Notes: generated by a model not told the origin, from the sequence alone. Shown: positions 7,189 to 21,463, counted from the stretch's first letter. The stretch is DNA of 41,136 nt from Alphaproteobacteria bacterium (GCA_017467515.1 JAFUSU010000031.1:1-41136), one strand, 5' to 3'. Translations and numbers: made by a program.

Positions 7189-10100
7189 ATGAAAGAATCT
7201 TATACGGGTAAACGGCGTGTAAGAAGAACTTTCGGCCGAATCGACGCTGTGTCGGATATGCCGAGTTTGATTGAGGTCCAAACAGGTTCTTATGCAGATT
7301 TTATTGAAAATAAAAACTGTGAATTTGGTTTGGAAAATGTTTTTAAATCTATTTTCCCGATTAGAGATTTTTCCGGTAACGGCGAACTTGAATTCGTTAA
7401 ATACGAACTTGAGGAGCCGAAGTATGATGTCGATGAGTGCGTTAAGCGCGATATGACATATGCCGCTCCGGTTAAAGCAACTCTGCGTTTGGTCGTTTGG
7501 GATACCGATGAAGCCACAGGTGCAAAATCAATCCACGATATTAAAGAGCAAGATGTTTATATGGGTGATTTGCCGTTAATGACCGAAAAAGGTACATTTA
7601 TTTTTAACGGTACCGAGCGCGTTGTCGTTTCTCAAATGCATCGTTCTCCGGGTGTTTTCTTTGATCACGATAAAGGTAAAACCGTTTCTTCCGGTAAATA
7701 TTTGTTCGCCGCTCGCGTTATTCCTTACCGTGGTTCTTGGCTCGATTTTGAGTTCGATGCCAAAGATTTGGTTTATGCTCGTATCGATCGCCGTCGTAAA
7801 TTGCCGGTAACATCTATTTTGTATTCTTTATACTCTAAAGAAACCGAAGATAAAATCAAAGCCTTGGCAAAACAGGGCAAAACCATTGATCCGGCTGAAA
7901 TTAAAGGAATGGACAAGGAAGAAATTCTGGCTTATTTCTACGAAACAGAAACTTATTCTGCCGATAAGAAAAACTGGAAGGTTAAATTTGTTCCGGAACG
8001 CGTTAAAGGAACAAAATTTGATTTTGACTTGATTGATGCCAAAACAGGTGAAACTGTTTGGGAAGCCGGCAAAAAATTAAATGTCCGTTCTGCTCAAAAA
8101 TTAGCTGATGACGGCTTGGAATATTTCCGTGTCGCTCCAAATCAGTTGTTTGGAAAGTATTTAGCCAAAGCTGTCATTGATTCTAAAACGGGTGAAGTTA
8201 TTGCTGATGCCGGTGCCGAATTAAATGAAGAATTGTTAGATAAAATTAAAGCAGCAAAAATTTCTGAGTTAACCACTTTATTTATTGATGGGGTTAATGT
8301 CGGACCTTATATTCGCAATACATTAGAGGCCGATAAAAATTCTTGCCGAGAAGAAGCATTGCTCGATATTTATCGTGTTATGCGCCCAGGTGAACCGCCG
8401 ACATATGAAACGGCTGATTTGTTATTCCGCGGTTTGTTCTTTGATAATGAAAGGTATGATTTATCTTCAGTCGGTCGTGTTAAGATGAATGCCGCTTTGG
8501 ATATTCCGTTTGAAGAAGCTCCAGATACTTATTGCGTTTTGCGTAAAGATGATATTTTGCGCATCGTAAAGCGTTTGGTTGAACTGCGCGATGGTAAAGG
8601 TGAGGTTGATGATATTGACCACTTAGGTAATCGTCGTGTTCGTTCTGTCGGTGAATTGATGGAAAACCAATATCGTATGGGTTTACTCAGAATGGAACGT
8701 GCTATTCGTGAAAGAATGAGCAGTGAAGTTTTGAACAATGTAAAGCCTCAAGATTTGGTTAATGCAAAACCGATTGCTTCCGTTATTCGCGAATTTTTCG
8801 GATCTTCACAATTGTCACAATTTATGGATCAGAACAACCCGTTGTCTGAAATTACGCATAAACGTCGTTTGTCAGCATTAGGACCTGGTGGTTTGTCTCG
8901 TGACCGTGCCGGCTTTGAAGTCCGCGACGTGCACCCGACTCACTATGGTCGTATCTGCCCGATTGAAACACCTGAAGGTCCGAATATCGGTTTGATTAAC
9001 TCATTGTCTACTTATGCTCGTATCAACAAATACGGCTTTATTGAATGCCCATATCGTAAAGTTGTTAAAGGCAAAGTAACCAATGAAGTTGAATATTTAT
9101 CAGCTGATCAGGAAGGTAAACACTTAATCGCCGAAGCAAATGCAAAAGTTAAAGACAACGGTCATTTCGAAAATGATTTGATTGCTTGTCGCCGTGCCGG
9201 TGAATTTGAGTTTGCACGTCCGGAAGAAATCGAATACATCGACGTTTCTCCGCAACAGTTGGTTTCAGTAGCAACAGCGTTGATTCCGTTCTTGGAAAAT
9301 GACGATGCTAACCGTGCTTTGATGGGTGCGAACATGCAACGTCAAGGTGTGCCTTTGCTTCGTTCTGAAGCTCCATTGGTCGGTACCGGTATGGAAGAAG
9401 CCGTTGCAAAAGATTCCGGTGCAACTGTTGTTTGTAAATATGACGGTATCGTTGATGCCGTTGATGCCAACCGCATTGTGGTTCGTTCTTTAAGTGAGAA
9501 TGTTTCCGATGCCGGTGTTGAAATTTACAAACTACAAAAATTCCGTCGTTCTAACCAAAATACCTGCATCAACCAAGTTCCTTTGGTTAAGGTCGGTGAT
9601 CACGTTAAAGCCGGTGACATTATGGCAGACGGTCCGTGTACCGAAATGGGTGAATTGGCATTAGGTAAAAATGTTTTGGTTGCCTTTATGCCTTGGAACG
9701 GTTTAAACTACGAAGATGCTATTTTGTTGTCTGAACGTATTTCTCGCGATGATGTTTTGACTTCTTTACATATTGAAGAATTTGAAGTTATGGCGCGTGA
9801 TACAAAGCTCGGACAAGAGGAAATCACGCGTGATATTCCGAACGTCGGTGAAGATGCTTTACGCAATCTTGATGAGGCAGGTATCGTTTATATCGGTGCT
9901 GAAGTTAAAGCCGGTGATATCTTGGTCGGTAAAGTAACACCGAAGGGCGAATCTCCGGTAACTCCTGAAGAAAAATTATTGCGTGCGATTTTCGGTGAAA
10001 AAGCATCTGATGTTCGTGATACTTCTTTACGTGTTCAACCGGGTATTGAAGGTATTGTTGTTGATGTTCACGTTTTCTCTCGCCGTGGTGTTGAGAAGGA

Positions 10101-11352
10101 TGAACGTGCTTTATCTATCGAACAAGAAGAAATTTCGCAGTTAGCAAAAGACCGCGATGATGAAATTGCCATTATTCGTCGTTCTTTTGATGCCCGTATG
10201 AAATCTATGCTTGTCGGACAAAAAGTTGTTGATGCTCCGAAAGGTATCGCGAAAAACTCAACGATTACCGAAGATGCTTTAACGGCAATTCCTTCATCTC
10301 AATGGCGCAAGATTGTTGTTAAAGATGAAGAAACAATGTCTAAGGTTGAGGAATTCTGTGCCGCATTTGATGCTCGTGTTGAGCGTGCACAGAAGCACTT
10401 TGAAGACAAAGTTGAGAAAGTTCAGCGCGGTGATGATTTGTTGCCGGGTGTTCTCAAGATGGTTAAAGTCTTTATTGCAACAAAACGTAAAATTCAAACC
10501 GGTGATAAGATTGCCGGACGTCACGGTAATAAAGGTACAATTTCTCGTATTTTGCCATTGGAAAATATGCCTTATATGGAAGATGGTACTCCGGTTGATA
10601 TTGTTTTGAATCCGTTAGGTGTGCCTTCTCGTATGAATGTCGGTCAAATTCTTGAAACCCACCTCGGTTGGGCCGCTAAGGAATTAGGTCGTCAGTTAAA
10701 TGAGATGTGCGAACAATACAAACGCGGTGAGAAAACAATCGATGAATTGAATAAAAAACTGAAAGAAGTTTACGGTGACAAGCAATATAAACGCGATGTT
10801 GAACCGTTAACAACCGAAGAAAAAGTCGAGATGGTTTCTCATCTTAAAAACGGTGTCCCGATGGCAACGCCTGTATTTGACGGTGCTCATGAAGACGATA
10901 TCAACAAAATGCTGACAATGGCAGGTTTACCGACTTCCGGTCAGATTGATTTGTATGATGGTCGTACCGGTGAGAAATTTGACCGTAAGGTTACCGTTGG
11001 TATCATTTATATGATTAAACTGCACCACATCGTTGATGAAAAGATGCACGCCCGCTCTGTTGGTCCGTACTCTTTGGTTACACAACAACCTCTGGGCGGT
11101 AAGGCTCAATTCGGTGGTCAACGTTTCGGTGAAATGGAGGTTTGGGCATTACAAGCTTATGGTGCCGCATATACCTTGCAAGAAATGTTAACCGTTAAGT
11201 CAGATGATGTGAATGGACGTACTAAGGTTTATGAAGCTATTGTCCGCGGTGATGATGGTTTTGAAGCCGGCGTTCCTGAATCATTCAACGTTTTGGTTAA
11301 AGAAATTAAGTCTTTGTGCTTGAACGTTGAAATGTTGAACGAAGAAGTTTAG
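7189..11352 (+). CDS. rpoB: DNA-directed RNA polymerase subunit beta
   Basis: Beta subunit of RNA polymerase, 1387 residues. The protein begins with the standard family start ([16 protein letters not shown]). The rifampicin pocket [20 protein letters not shown] is present with the usual sensitive-type residues, as is [43 protein letters not shown] sequence. The C-terminal region carries [20 protein letters not shown]. The ATG at 7189 is chosen over an in-frame ATG at 7153 because AAAAAGGA lies 10 bases before it and homologues begin here. It is followed 20 bases later by rpoC. Upstream rplJ and rplL, normally next to rpoB, are absent; the gene seems to have its own promoters. Confidence 0.98.
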   Translation: MKESYTGKRRVRRTFGRIDAVSDMPSLIEVQTGSYADFIENKNCEFGLENVFKSIFPIRDFSGNGELEFVKYELEEPKYDVDECVKRDMTYAAPVKATLRLVVWDTDEATGAKSIHDIKEQDVYMGDLPLMTEKGTFIFNGTERVVVSQMHRSPGVFFDHDKGKTVSSGKYLFAARVIPYRGSWLDFEFDAKDLVYARIDRRRKLPVTSILYSLYSKETEDKIKALAKQGKTIDPAEIKGMDKEEILAYFYETETYSADKKNWKVKFVPERVKGTKFDFDLIDAKTGETVWEAGKKLNVRSAQKLADDGLEYFRVAPNQLFGKYLAKAVIDSKTGEVIADAGAELNEELLDKIKAAKISELTTLFIDGVNVGPYIRNTLEADKNSCREEALLDIYRVMRPGEPPTYETADLLFRGLFFDNERYDLSSVGRVKMNAALDIPFEEAPDTYCVLRKDDILRIVKRLVELRDGKGEVDDIDHLGNRRVRSVGELMENQYRMGLLRMERAIRERMSSEVLNNVKPQDLVNAKPIASVIREFFGSSQLSQFMDQNNPLSEITHKRRLSALGPGGLSRDRAGFEVRDVHPTHYGRICPIETPEGPNIGLINSLSTYARINKYGFIECPYRKVVKGKVTNEVEYLSADQEGKHLIAEANAKVKDNGHFENDLIACRRAGEFEFARPEEIEYIDVSPQQLVSVATALIPFLENDDANRALMGANMQRQGVPLLRSEAPLVGTGMEEAVAKDSGATVVCKYDGIVDAVDANRIVVRSLSENVSDAGVEIYKLQKFRRSNQNTCINQVPLVKVGDHVKAGDIMADGPCTEMGELALGKNVLVAFMPWNGLNYEDAILLSERISRDDVLTSLHIEEFEVMARDTKLGQEEITRDIPNVGEDALRNLDEAGIVYIGAEVKAGDILVGKVTPKGESPVTPEEKLLRAIFGEKASDVRDTSLRVQPGIEGIVVDVHVFSRRGVEKDERALSIEQEEISQLAKDRDDEIAIIRRSFDARMKSMLVGQKVVDAPKGIAKNSTITEDALTAIPSSQWRKIVVKDEETMSKVEEFCAAFDARVERAQKHFEDKVEKVQRGDDLLPGVLKMVKVFIATKRKIQTGDKIAGRHGNKGTISRILPLENMPYMEDGTPVDIVLNPLGVPSRMNVGQILETHLGWAAKELGRQLNEMCEQYKRGEKTIDELNKKLKEVYGDKQYKRDVEPLTTEEKVEMVSHLKNGVPMATPVFDGAHEDDINKMLTMAGLPTSGQIDLYDGRTGEKFDRKVTVGIIYMIKLHHIVDEKMHARSVGPYSLVTQQPLGGKAQFGGQRFGEMEVWALQAYGAAYTLQEMLTVKSDDVNGRTKVYEAIVRGDDGFEAGVPESFNVLVKEIKSLCLNVEMLNEEV

Positions 11353-11357
11353 GATAG

Positions 11358-15527
<4,170 letters not shown>

Positions 15528-15558
15528 AAACTGAAAACGTGTTTAACGTTTTGAGAAA

Positions 15559-15592
15559 CAAAAAGGTCTTAATGAAAATTAAGGCCTTTTTT
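15559..15592 (+). terminator. Intrinsic terminator of rpoBC
   Basis: AAAAAGGTCTTAAT pairs with ATTAAGGCCTTTTT around a GAAA loop, followed by T6. The T-run merges with the -35 box of the next gene. Confidence 0.9.
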
Positions 15593-15593
15593 G

Positions 15594-15622
15594 TTGACTT
15601 TATACAATTCTCTCTTTATGGT
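15594..15622 (+). promoter_or_regulatory. Promoter of the 42-residue membrane protein gene
   Basis: TTGACT (15594-15599), 17-base spacer, TATGGT (15617-15622). The -35 box begins two bases after the T-run of the rpoC terminator. Predicted transcript start near 15629. Confidence 0.6.
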
Positions 15623-15648
15623 GGTGTCGATTTAAAATTATTAAGAAT

Positions 15649-15777
15649 ATGATAACAGGAATCTTATTATGTATCGGTGCGCTTGCCTTTCTGTTTTGGG
15701 GTGTTGCCTACACAGAACGCAGTGCTCAAAAAATGATTGAAAAACAGAATTTAAGAAGCTTACATCGTTTAAGCTAG
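15649..15777 (+). CDS. Tiny single-pass membrane protein (42 residues)
   Basis: Product of unknown function. A hydrophobic segment (residues 2-19, ITGILLCIGALAFLFWGV) is followed by a charged tail. There is no good Shine-Dalgarno. The case for a real gene is context: a TTGACT/TATGGT promoter just upstream and an intrinsic terminator just 6 bases past the stop, with nothing else between them. No database family recognised. Confidence 0.6.
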   Translation: MITGILLCIGALAFLFWGVAYTERSAQKMIEKQNLRSLHRLS

Positions 15778-15782
15778 TCTTT

Positions 15783-15820
15783 TAAAAGCTTGGAAAGTTT
15801 AATCTTTTCAAGCTTTTTTT
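15783..15820 (+). terminator. Intrinsic terminator
   Basis: AAAAGCTTGGAAAG pairs with CTTTTCAAGCTTTT, followed by a T-run. It ends the transcript of the 42-residue membrane protein. Confidence 0.85.
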
Positions 15821-15832
15821 ATTAAAAAGTTC

Positions 15833-15860
15833 TTGCATTAAAATATCGGAGAGGTATAGT
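15833..15860 (+). promoter_or_regulatory. Candidate promoter for the 84-residue protein gene
   Basis: TTGCAT (15833-15838), 16-base spacer, TATAGT (15855-15860). Start codon 43 bases beyond the -10 box. Confidence 0.45.
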
Positions 15861-15902
15861 AATTATGCTTTTTTATTTATTAATTTAATAATTATATCAT
15901 TT

Positions 15903-16157
15903 ATGAATGCTAAGGAATTTTTTGCCCATATCCTCTCAAGTGAGAATATGCAGGCGGTTGTGAATTGTGAAAGCCTTCCTGTTGTTGAAATAGAGGAAGA
16001 CGAGTGTCGCGAAGCTTACAAGAATTTGTCTGCCCTGAAACGCTGTGTGTTGAAGCACCGTGTCAGCCGTTATGTCGAAGCTTTTGCTTCTCGTCGGACA
16101 TCGCAGGCCAGAGAGCAGTATCTGATGCTTTATCGACTGAAAGAAATTCTTATTTAG
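15903..16157 (+). CDS. Small soluble protein of unknown function (84 residues)
   Basis: Not recognised. Mostly charged and probably helical; an acidic patch VEIEEDE (residues 28-34) is followed by basic helices (LKRCVLKHRVSRYV, residues 45-58). No signal peptide. No Shine-Dalgarno before the ATG; the leader is AT-rich. It sits as a single-gene unit between its own promoter and terminator. Confidence 0.6.
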   Translation: MNAKEFFAHILSSENMQAVVNCESLPVVEIEEDECREAYKNLSALKRCVLKHRVSRYVEAFASRRTSQAREQYLMLYRLKEILI

Positions 16158-16177
16158 CCGTGAACAAGCGGTTGATC

Positions 16178-16207
16178 TATCTCCCATTTTATGTGGGAGA
16201 TTTTTTT
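16178..16207 (+). terminator. Intrinsic terminator
   Basis: ATCTCCCA pairs with TGTGGGAGAT around a TTTTA-type loop and is followed by seven T. It separates the 84-residue gene from the OmpA lipoprotein gene. Confidence 0.85.
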
Positions 16208-16268
16208 ATGCTTGAAATCTGTGAGAAAATCCCTAAAGTAAATAGCAGTTTTAATAAAGGAGAAAAAA

Positions 16269-16907
16269 ATGAAAAAATTTATCGTTATGATAATGCTGAT
16301 TTCTTTTGTCAGCGCTTGTGCAACAGATCCTTACACCGGAGAAAGTAAGGTTTCTAAAACAGCTTGGGGAACAGGAATCGGTGCCGTTGCCGGTGCCGGA
16401 ATCGGCGCTTTGGTCGGCGGTAAAAAAGGTGCGGCATGGGGTGCCGGAATTGGTGCAGCTGCCGGTGCCGGAACGGGCGCTTATATGGATGTTCAAGCTC
16501 GTAAATTACGCCAAGAGTTGTTAAACACAGGTGTTCAGGTTTCAACTCAAAACGGTCAAATTCGTTTGATTATGCCAAGCAATATTACTTTTGATACCGA
16601 CTCGGCTGTTTTCAAACCAAACTTTAATCCGATTTTAGACTCGGTAGCAAAAGTGTTTAAGGAATACGATAAGACGATGGTTCAAATTACCGGTCACACA
16701 GATAATACAGGTACGGTTGCTTATAATAATACTTTGTCACAAAAGCGTGCCTCAGCTGTGGCAACTTATTTAATTAATCGCGGTATTGCCGCCAGCCGTA
16801 TCAGTGCTGCCGGAATGGGCCCGTCTCAACCGATTGCAACAAACAGTACCGCTGCCGGACGGGAGCAAAACAGACGGGTAGAAATATCAGTCATCCAAAT
16901 GCAATAG
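16269..16907 (+). CDS. OmpA-family outer-membrane lipoprotein with glycine zipper
   Basis: 212 residues, YiaD-like. A lipoprotein signal ends in VSAC (Cys17 lipidated). A Gly/Ala-rich glycine-zipper stretch (about residues 34-75) probably inserts in the membrane. A C-terminal OmpA/MotB peptidoglycan-binding domain (about 95-210) shows TFDTDSAVFKP, TGHTDNTG, LSQKRASAV and the final NRRVEI. Expected to tether the outer membrane to peptidoglycan. AAAGGAG precedes the ATG. A hairpin repeat element begins 3 bases after the stop, and a terminator follows that. Confidence 0.9.
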   Translation: MKKFIVMIMLISFVSACATDPYTGESKVSKTAWGTGIGAVAGAGIGALVGGKKGAAWGAGIGAAAGAGTGAYMDVQARKLRQELLNTGVQVSTQNGQIRLIMPSNITFDTDSAVFKPNFNPILDSVAKVFKEYDKTMVQITGHTDNTGTVAYNNTLSQKRASAVATYLINRGIAASRISAAGMGPSQPIATNSTAAGREQNRRVEISVIQMQ

Positions 16908-16909
16908 GG

Positions 16910-17033
16910 AAATCTTGTATAATGGATTATTAATACAGATTTTGCGAAAAGAAAAAATGCTCACGTACGCTTTTAGTACGCTGCGCTTTTTTCTCTCTTA
17001 AATCTTATTACTAATCTCATTCTCCAAGATTTC
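16910..17033. repeat. Imperfect-palindrome repeat element, copy A
   Basis: Arms of about 58 bases fold on each other around a short loop between two GTAC boxes (16965-16968 and 16976-16979). Boxes shared with the other copies are TAATACAG on the left arm, GCTCACGTAC before the loop, GTACGCT after it and CTTATTA on the right arm. The left arm is nearly identical to copy B over about 38 bases (CTTGTATAATGGATTATTAA onward). The right arm differs from B but still pairs with its own left arm. Confidence 0.75.
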
Positions 17034-17050
17034 TATAATCATTGCTCATA

Positions 17051-17079
17051 AAAAAAAGCTCGCTTTAGCGGGCTTTTTT
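17051..17079 (+). terminator. Intrinsic terminator downstream of the OmpA lipoprotein gene
   Basis: AAAAAAGCTCGC pairs with GCGGGCTTTTTT around TTTA. Its T-run leads straight into the next TTGACT box. Confidence 0.9.
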
Positions 17080-17080
17080 G

Positions 17081-17108
17081 TTGACTTTTTGTCTATTTGT
17101 GGTAAAAC
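17081..17108 (+). promoter_or_regulatory. Candidate promoter fused to the preceding terminator
   Basis: TTGACT (17081-17086), 16-base spacer, TAAAAC (17103-17108). Same TTTTTTGTTGACTTT junction as at 15590 and 27282. Confidence 0.5.
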
Positions 17109-17142
17109 TACAATGAGATAGTATTATTTAAAAATTAAATAT

Positions 17143-17496
17143 ATGGCAAGAAAAGAAAAGACTTGGATTATCCGTGGAAGCGTACGGAGATTCAAAAAAA
17201 GTTTTTTAGAGGGTTTGGGTTGTTCCGTTTCTGTTGTTATGGAAGTTGATTCCTTTCAAAGCGGTTATGCCAAAGCTTATCGCTATGAGGTGGCAAAACC
17301 GTGGATTGAGCTGAGTACACTCAAAAATTCAAACGATATGCTCTCTTCTCATGAGTTTTATCTTGGGGAAAATTTGGTTGTCTGGGTGCTTGAGAGTACA
17401 GATGAAAAAGGCAACAAAACCTACTCTCTGAAACGAATTGAAGAGAAGACGATGGATGTTATGTCTGTCGGTGATTTTCTTAAAGATTGCATTTGA
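17143..17496 (+). CDS. Small protein of unknown function (117 residues)
   Basis: Not recognised. Soluble, mixed alpha/beta by eye; basic at the N-terminus (ARKEKTWIIRGSVRRFKKS). No signal peptide or membrane segment. No Shine-Dalgarno; the ATG is about 28 bases after the predicted transcript start. It is a single-gene unit closed by a terminator 10 bases past the stop. Confidence 0.6.
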   Translation: MARKEKTWIIRGSVRRFKKSFLEGLGCSVSVVMEVDSFQSGYAKAYRYEVAKPWIELSTLKNSNDMLSSHEFYLGENLVVWVLESTDEKGNKTYSLKRIEEKTMDVMSVGDFLKDCI

Positions 17497-17506
17497 AAAA
17501 TAAAAG

Positions 17507-17540
17507 ACATCGCAGGGTTACGGACTGCGGTGTTTTTTTT
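17507..17540 (+). terminator. Intrinsic terminator
   Basis: ACATCGCAG pairs with CTGCGGTGT and is followed by T8. It ends the 117-residue protein gene. Confidence 0.85.
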
Positions 17541-17585
17541 GGGTGTTTAATCTTTTTTTTAATTTTATATAAGAGTATTATAGCC

Positions 17586-18542
17586 ATGAAGAATATTGAG
17601 GATATTTTAGTTGAAGTCGGTTATTCTGATGTTCCGGATATATCAGCAATAAAAGCGACGATGGGGCAGAGTTTTCCCTCTTGGATTGAACATATCAATT
17701 TCAGAGAGGCCCTTGATTTTTATGGTTTAACTTCTCACGGTAAATTTATGAGTTTATTTTTGCCATATTTGGATTTTTATAATAAAAGTCCGAATTTGCA
17801 ACGTGTGGCTTATGTTTTGAATCAATATCTTTTTGATTTTAGTAAATATAATTGGGAGTGCAAGTTTAATCGCAATGTTGAAGATATGTTTGCGGCTGTC
17901 GTTTTGTTGTCAGGGTATAAAAAGCACATTGTCAATATGCAACGGTTGAATTTTGATGCAATTCAAATAGAAAAACACAAACATCGGATTTATGAGTGTT
18001 GCACCATAGGTTTTGATACGTATGGTTTATCTTATATGCAAGACTCTCAACTCAAGTGGGGAACGTTGTTTATCAATACGCATATTTATGAAATCGGGCG
18101 TTTGCAGTTTGAGGTTAACAGATATGAGTACAAAATAGAAAATTTTGATATGAAAGATGAATTTTGTGTTGATGTACATATTCCGAGAGGAGGTCATCTG
18201 GATAATTCTTTGGTCGAGGAATCTTTATTATCAGCACAAAAAACATTACCTCGAATTTATAAAGAGTTACCGGTAAAACCAAAATTCTTTTTGTTTTCTT
18301 GGCTGCTATCCAAAGAAGTCAATAATCTGTTGCCTGAAAACAGTAATATTAAATTGTTCTCTAAAAGATTTAAGATTATTAAAACTTGTAGCGGAAGCAG
18401 TTTGAATCATTTTTTATTTAATCAATATGATTGGGATATTAAAAATTTTCCTGAAGAAACCTCTTTGCAAAAAGTAATCAAACAGAAACTCCTGTCCGGT
18501 GAAAAATTTTATGATGCTATCGGTGAGTTAAAACAGTTATGA
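17586..18542 (+). CDS. Acyltransferase-domain protein (NAT_N / GNAT_C type)
   Basis: 318 residues. The C-terminal half has the pattern of the GNAT-like C-terminal domain found in uncharacterised bacterial acyltransferases: EIGRLQFEVN, then VDVHIPRGGHLD, a helix with SLLSAQKTLPRIY, FLFSWLLSKEVNNLLPENSNI, and a closing GEKFYDAIG. The N-terminal half would be the matching helical domain. The acyl donor and substrate are unknown. The frame is open to 17487, but the terminator of the upstream gene (17507-17540) lies inside that extension, so the ATG at 17586 is the start. Only a weak AAGAG precedes it. No operon partner. Confidence 0.65.
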   Translation: MKNIEDILVEVGYSDVPDISAIKATMGQSFPSWIEHINFREALDFYGLTSHGKFMSLFLPYLDFYNKSPNLQRVAYVLNQYLFDFSKYNWECKFNRNVEDMFAAVVLLSGYKKHIVNMQRLNFDAIQIEKHKHRIYECCTIGFDTYGLSYMQDSQLKWGTLFINTHIYEIGRLQFEVNRYEYKIENFDMKDEFCVDVHIPRGGHLDNSLVEESLLSAQKTLPRIYKELPVKPKFFLFSWLLSKEVNNLLPENSNIKLFSKRFKIIKTCSGSSLNHFLFNQYDWDIKNFPEETSLQKVIKQKLLSGEKFYDAIGELKQL

Positions 18543-18553
18543 AATTACATACT

Positions 18554-18584
18554 AAAAAACCCGCTTAAAATCGGCGGGCTTTTA
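18554..18584. terminator. Bidirectional intrinsic terminator
   Basis: AAAACCCGC pairs with GCGGGCTTTT. It separates the convergent acyltransferase gene and rpmJ. Confidence 0.8.
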
Positions 18585-18612
18585 AAACTTTTCTAATGTA
18601 AGTATTATCAAA

Positions 18613-18738
18613 TTATCCCTGACGAGCTTTGAGCTTAGGGTTCTTTTTGTTGATAACATAAACACGACCTTTACGACGTACCAATTTGCAGTCTTTATCG
18701 CGTACTTTTTTAGATTTCAAAGAACTATAAACTTTCAT
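18613..18738 (-). CDS. rpmJ: 50S ribosomal protein L36
   Basis: 41-residue ribosomal protein of the large subunit: [11 protein letters not shown], then [17 protein letters not shown] and a final LKARQG. It is the form common in Alphaproteobacteria, with a single cysteine (Cys17), lacking the full zinc-binding Cys/His set of the classic L36. AAGGAA precedes the ATG. It stands alone rather than in the spc operon, as this form often does. Confidence 0.97.
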   Translation of the reverse strand: MKVYSSLKSKKVRDKDCKLVRRKGRVYVINKKNPKLKARQG

Positions 18739-18770
18739 TGTTTTTTCCTTAAAGTAAAATGTTTAGTTGC

Positions 18771-18799
18771 CTTTTAAGCTAAAACAACCGCTTTGTCAA
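18771..18799 (-). promoter_or_regulatory. Candidate rpmJ promoter
   Basis: On the minus strand: TTGACA (18799-18794), 17-base spacer, TAAAAG (18776-18771). The start codon lies 33 bases further on. Confidence 0.5.
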
Positions 18800-18838
18800 C
18801 CTAATTTTTATAATTTGGGAGTTTTTTTAATATATCTT

Positions 18839-18866
18839 TTGATTTTTGTAATGTTTTTTTTATAAT
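18839..18866 (+). promoter_or_regulatory. Candidate promoter of the secreted protein gene
   Basis: TTGATT (18839-18844), 16-base spacer, TATAAT (18861-18866), then AAGGAG and the ATG. Confidence 0.55.
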
Positions 18867-18890
18867 AAGGCTCATTAAGGAGTTTGTTTG

Positions 18891-19481
18891 ATGAAATTTT
18901 TGAGCTTTTTGTTTTTCGGAGTCTTTTTAAGCGTTTCTGTTCGTGCACAAGAAATTATTGCTTTGCAAGATAATTCACAGGTAACCTATATGGATGAGGT
19001 TAAAGCGTTAGGTGCCGTTGCCGGTCAGGGCTTGGCTTGCGGATCAACCAGAATAGATACTTTTGAAATGATTGCGCGCGTGATTTTAATTACCAAAGCC
19101 AGATCAGATACGGAGCAAGCCGCCGGAATGCGTGCCTATAATGAAGAAAAAGCAAATGCTTATGTTTCAAAACAAATGGATGGGATGTTTGAGTGTCGTG
19201 ATATTGTGCGCCGTTTTGATAATCAGGATATTTTCAATGTCAAAATATATGCGGACGGAACAATTCAAATGCCCGACGGTTCTATGTTTACGCCTCGTGC
19301 GCCTTATGATGTGACGGCTGTGAATTCTAAAGACAATAATCAGAAAAAACACGCTCAGGAAATTTATCAAAAATCAGGTAAAAGAAAAATAGGGCAGGTC
19401 AGGTATAACACGGGGGCTCAAATCGATGGGGCAACTCCGCCGGCATATCGAGGATCAAATGCGCCGCTTGTCGGATTTTGA
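18891..19481 (+). CDS. Secreted/periplasmic protein of unknown function
   Basis: 196 residues. A cleavable signal peptide (residues 1-19, ending SVRAQ) is clear. The mature protein has two cysteines (LACGSTR and FECRDIV) that could form a disulfide, then a PDGSMFTPRAPYD stretch and a basic, low-complexity tail. I do not recognise a family. AAGGAG lies 8 bases before the ATG; a TTG just before it is a less likely start. Monocistronic; no clear terminator before ettA. Confidence 0.7.
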   Translation: MKFLSFLFFGVFLSVSVRAQEIIALQDNSQVTYMDEVKALGAVAGQGLACGSTRIDTFEMIARVILITKARSDTEQAAGMRAYNEEKANAYVSKQMDGMFECRDIVRRFDNQDIFNVKIYADGTIQMPDGSMFTPRAPYDVTAVNSKDNNQKKHAQEIYQKSGKRKIGQVRYNTGAQIDGATPPAYRGSNAPLVGF

Positions 19482-19496
19482 TATATAATTAATTGC

Positions 19497-19524
19497 TTGC
19501 AAGTTCTCTTTTTTTCTATATACT
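19497..19524 (+). promoter_or_regulatory. Candidate ettA promoter
   Basis: TTGCAA (19497-19502), 16-base spacer, TATACT (19519-19524), 35 bases before the start codon. Confidence 0.55.
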
Positions 19525-19559
19525 CGTGACAAATTAAAGTCAGTCGGGAGTATGTTTTT

Positions 19560-21236
19560 ATGGCTTCTTATCAATACATTTACGTTATGCAAAATTTAAC
19601 AAAAGTTTTTCCGGGCGGAAAAGAGTTATTTAAGGGGATTACTTTATCCTTTTTTCCGGGGGCAAAAATCGGCGTTTTAGGTGTTAACGGTGCCGGTAAA
19701 TCAACGCTGTTAAAAATTATGGCCGGTGTCGACAAGGAATTTAATGGCGAAGCTTGGGCCGCAGAAGGGGTTAAGGTTGGTTATTTAGAACAAGAACCTA
19801 AATTGGATCCCGCCAAAAATGTGATGGAAAATATTATGGACGGTTTGGGTGAAATCAGAGATTTACTCAAAAAATTTGAAGAAGTTTCTGCTAAATTTGC
19901 CGAGCCGATGAGTGATGATGAGATGAATAATCTCATTAATGAGCAAGCCGAATTGCAAGAAAAAATAGATGCCTGTGACGGCTGGAATTTTGAACGGACC
20001 ATCGAAATTGCGATGGATGCGTTGCGTTGTCCGCCTAAAGATGCCGATGTGACAAAGCTTTCCGGCGGTGAAAAACGTCGGGTTGCTTTATGCCGACTAT
20101 TGTTGCAAAAGCCGGATATGCTTCTTCTTGATGAGCCGACTAACCATTTGGACGCAGAATCGGTTGCTTGGCTTGAGCAACATCTCAAAGAATACAAAGG
20201 AACGGTTGTTATGGTGACACACGACCGCTATTTCTTGGATAATGTCACAGGGTGGATTTTGGAACTCGATCGCGGACAGGGGATTCCTTATGAGGGTAAT
20301 TACAGCTCTTGGTTGGAGCAAAAGCAAAAACGATTAGAGCAAGAATCTCGTGAGGAAACGGCGCGTCAACGGACGTTGGCAAATGAGTTGGAATGGATTC
20401 ATAAAAATCCGAAAGCCCGCCAAGCTAAATCTAAAGCGCGTATTAACGCTTATGAGGAACTGCTGGCCGAGTCGACGAAGGATAAAATTACGCAGGCGCA
20501 TATATCTATTCCGATGACAGAACGTTTGGGTGATTTGGTGGTTGAAGCTAAAGGTATTTCTAAGGCTTATGGTGATAAACTTTTAATCGATAATTTATCA
20601 TTCAAAGTTCCGAAGGGCGCGATTGTCGGTATTATCGGTCCGAATGGTGCCGGTAAGACAACTTTATTTAAAATGATTGCCGGTGAAGAAAAGCCCGACA
20701 GTGGTGAAATCAGAATTGGCGATACGGTTGATTTGGGGTATGTTAATCAATCTCGAGATGAGTTAGATCCGAACAAAACGGTTTGGGAAGAAATATCTGA
20801 CGGCTTGGATATGATTGAACTTGGCAAAAAGACCGTGCCGTCTCGTGCCTATGTCGGACAATTTAATTTTAAGGGAACGGATCAGCAAAAGAAAGTCGGG
20901 CAACTCTCCGGTGGTGAGCGTAATCGTGTCCACTTAGCAAAAATGTTGCGCAAAGGGGCAAATGTGATTCTTCTTGATGAGCCGACCAATGATCTCGATG
21001 TTGATACGTTGCGATCCTTAGAGGAAGGAATTATGGAATATCCTGGGTGCGTGTTTGTGACTTCTCACGATCGGTGGTTTTTAGACCGCTTGGCAACGCA
21101 TATTCTTGCTTATGAGGGAGATAGTCAGGTTGTCTGGTTTGAGGGAAACTTTGAGGAGTACGAAGCCGATAAAAAGCGTCGTCTCGGAGAGGAAGCTTGC
21201 AAGCCGCATGCAATACGCTATAAAAAACTTGTATAA
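19560..21236 (+). CDS. ettA: Energy-dependent translational throttle protein (ABC-F ATPase)
   Basis: 558-residue soluble ABC-F protein with two ATPase domains and no membrane part. First Walker [10 protein letters not shown] at residues 41-49, signature LSGGEKRR and Walker [12 protein letters not shown]; second Walker [10 protein letters not shown] from residue 360, signature LSGGERNR and [11 protein letters not shown]. The linker between carries the EttA-type sequence [10 protein letters not shown]. EttA binds the ribosomal E site and gates the first elongation steps by energy state. GGGAG precedes the ATG. The last codons and stop lie within the left arm of hairpin repeat copy B, which also carries the shared motif CTTGTATAATGG. 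Confidence 0.95.
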   Translation: MASYQYIYVMQNLTKVFPGGKELFKGITLSFFPGAKIGVLGVNGAGKSTLLKIMAGVDKEFNGEAWAAEGVKVGYLEQEPKLDPAKNVMENIMDGLGEIRDLLKKFEEVSAKFAEPMSDDEMNNLINEQAELQEKIDACDGWNFERTIEIAMDALRCPPKDADVTKLSGGEKRRVALCRLLLQKPDMLLLDEPTNHLDAESVAWLEQHLKEYKGTVVMVTHDRYFLDNVTGWILELDRGQGIPYEGNYSSWLEQKQKRLEQESREETARQRTLANELEWIHKNPKARQAKSKARINAYEELLAESTKDKITQAHISIPMTERLGDLVVEAKGISKAYGDKLLIDNLSFKVPKGAIVGIIGPNGAGKTTLFKMIAGEEKPDSGEIRIGDTVDLGYVNQSRDELDPNKTVWEEISDGLDMIELGKKTVPSRAYVGQFNFKGTDQQKKVGQLSGGERNRVHLAKMLRKGANVILLDEPTNDLDVDTLRSLEEGIMEYPGCVFVTSHDRWFLDRLATHILAYEGDSQVVWFEGNFEEYEADKKRRLGEEACKPHAIRYKKLV

Positions 21237-21349
21237 TGGACTATTAATACAGATTTTGCGAGTAAGAAAAATGCTCACGTACCTCTATGTACGCTCCTGT
21301 CGCAATTCGTTCTAAATCTTACTATTAGTCTCAAATATCGTATTTTTAG
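21217..21349. repeat. Imperfect-palindrome repeat element, copy B
   Basis: GTAC boxes at 21279-21282 and 21289-21292 flank a 6-base loop. The right arm carries GTACGCTCCTGTCGCAATT and CTTACTA as in copies C and D; the left arm carries CTTGTATAATGG and TAATACAG as in copy A. Pairing extends leftward into the ettA coding end (CTATAAAAAACTTG against CGATATTTGAG/TATTTTTAGG), so the gene end and the element share sequence. Confidence 0.75.
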
Positions 21350-21434
21350 GTAAAAACTCATCTAATGGTCGATTAGGGCGTTGCCTGTTACCAGCGCTAT
21401 TATCCAAGTTTTTTGAAAAAAAGATTTTTATCCT

Positions 21435-21463
21435 CTTGCATTCGTGAAATCTTATTCCTACAT
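21435..21463 (+). promoter_or_regulatory. Candidate heat-shock (RpoH-type) promoter of the Hsp20 gene
   Basis: CTTGCA (21435-21440), 16-base spacer, CCTACAT (21457-21463). It resembles the CTTG...CC-AT pattern of RpoH promoters; the spacer is slightly long. The gene product makes this reading plausible. Confidence 0.35.
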
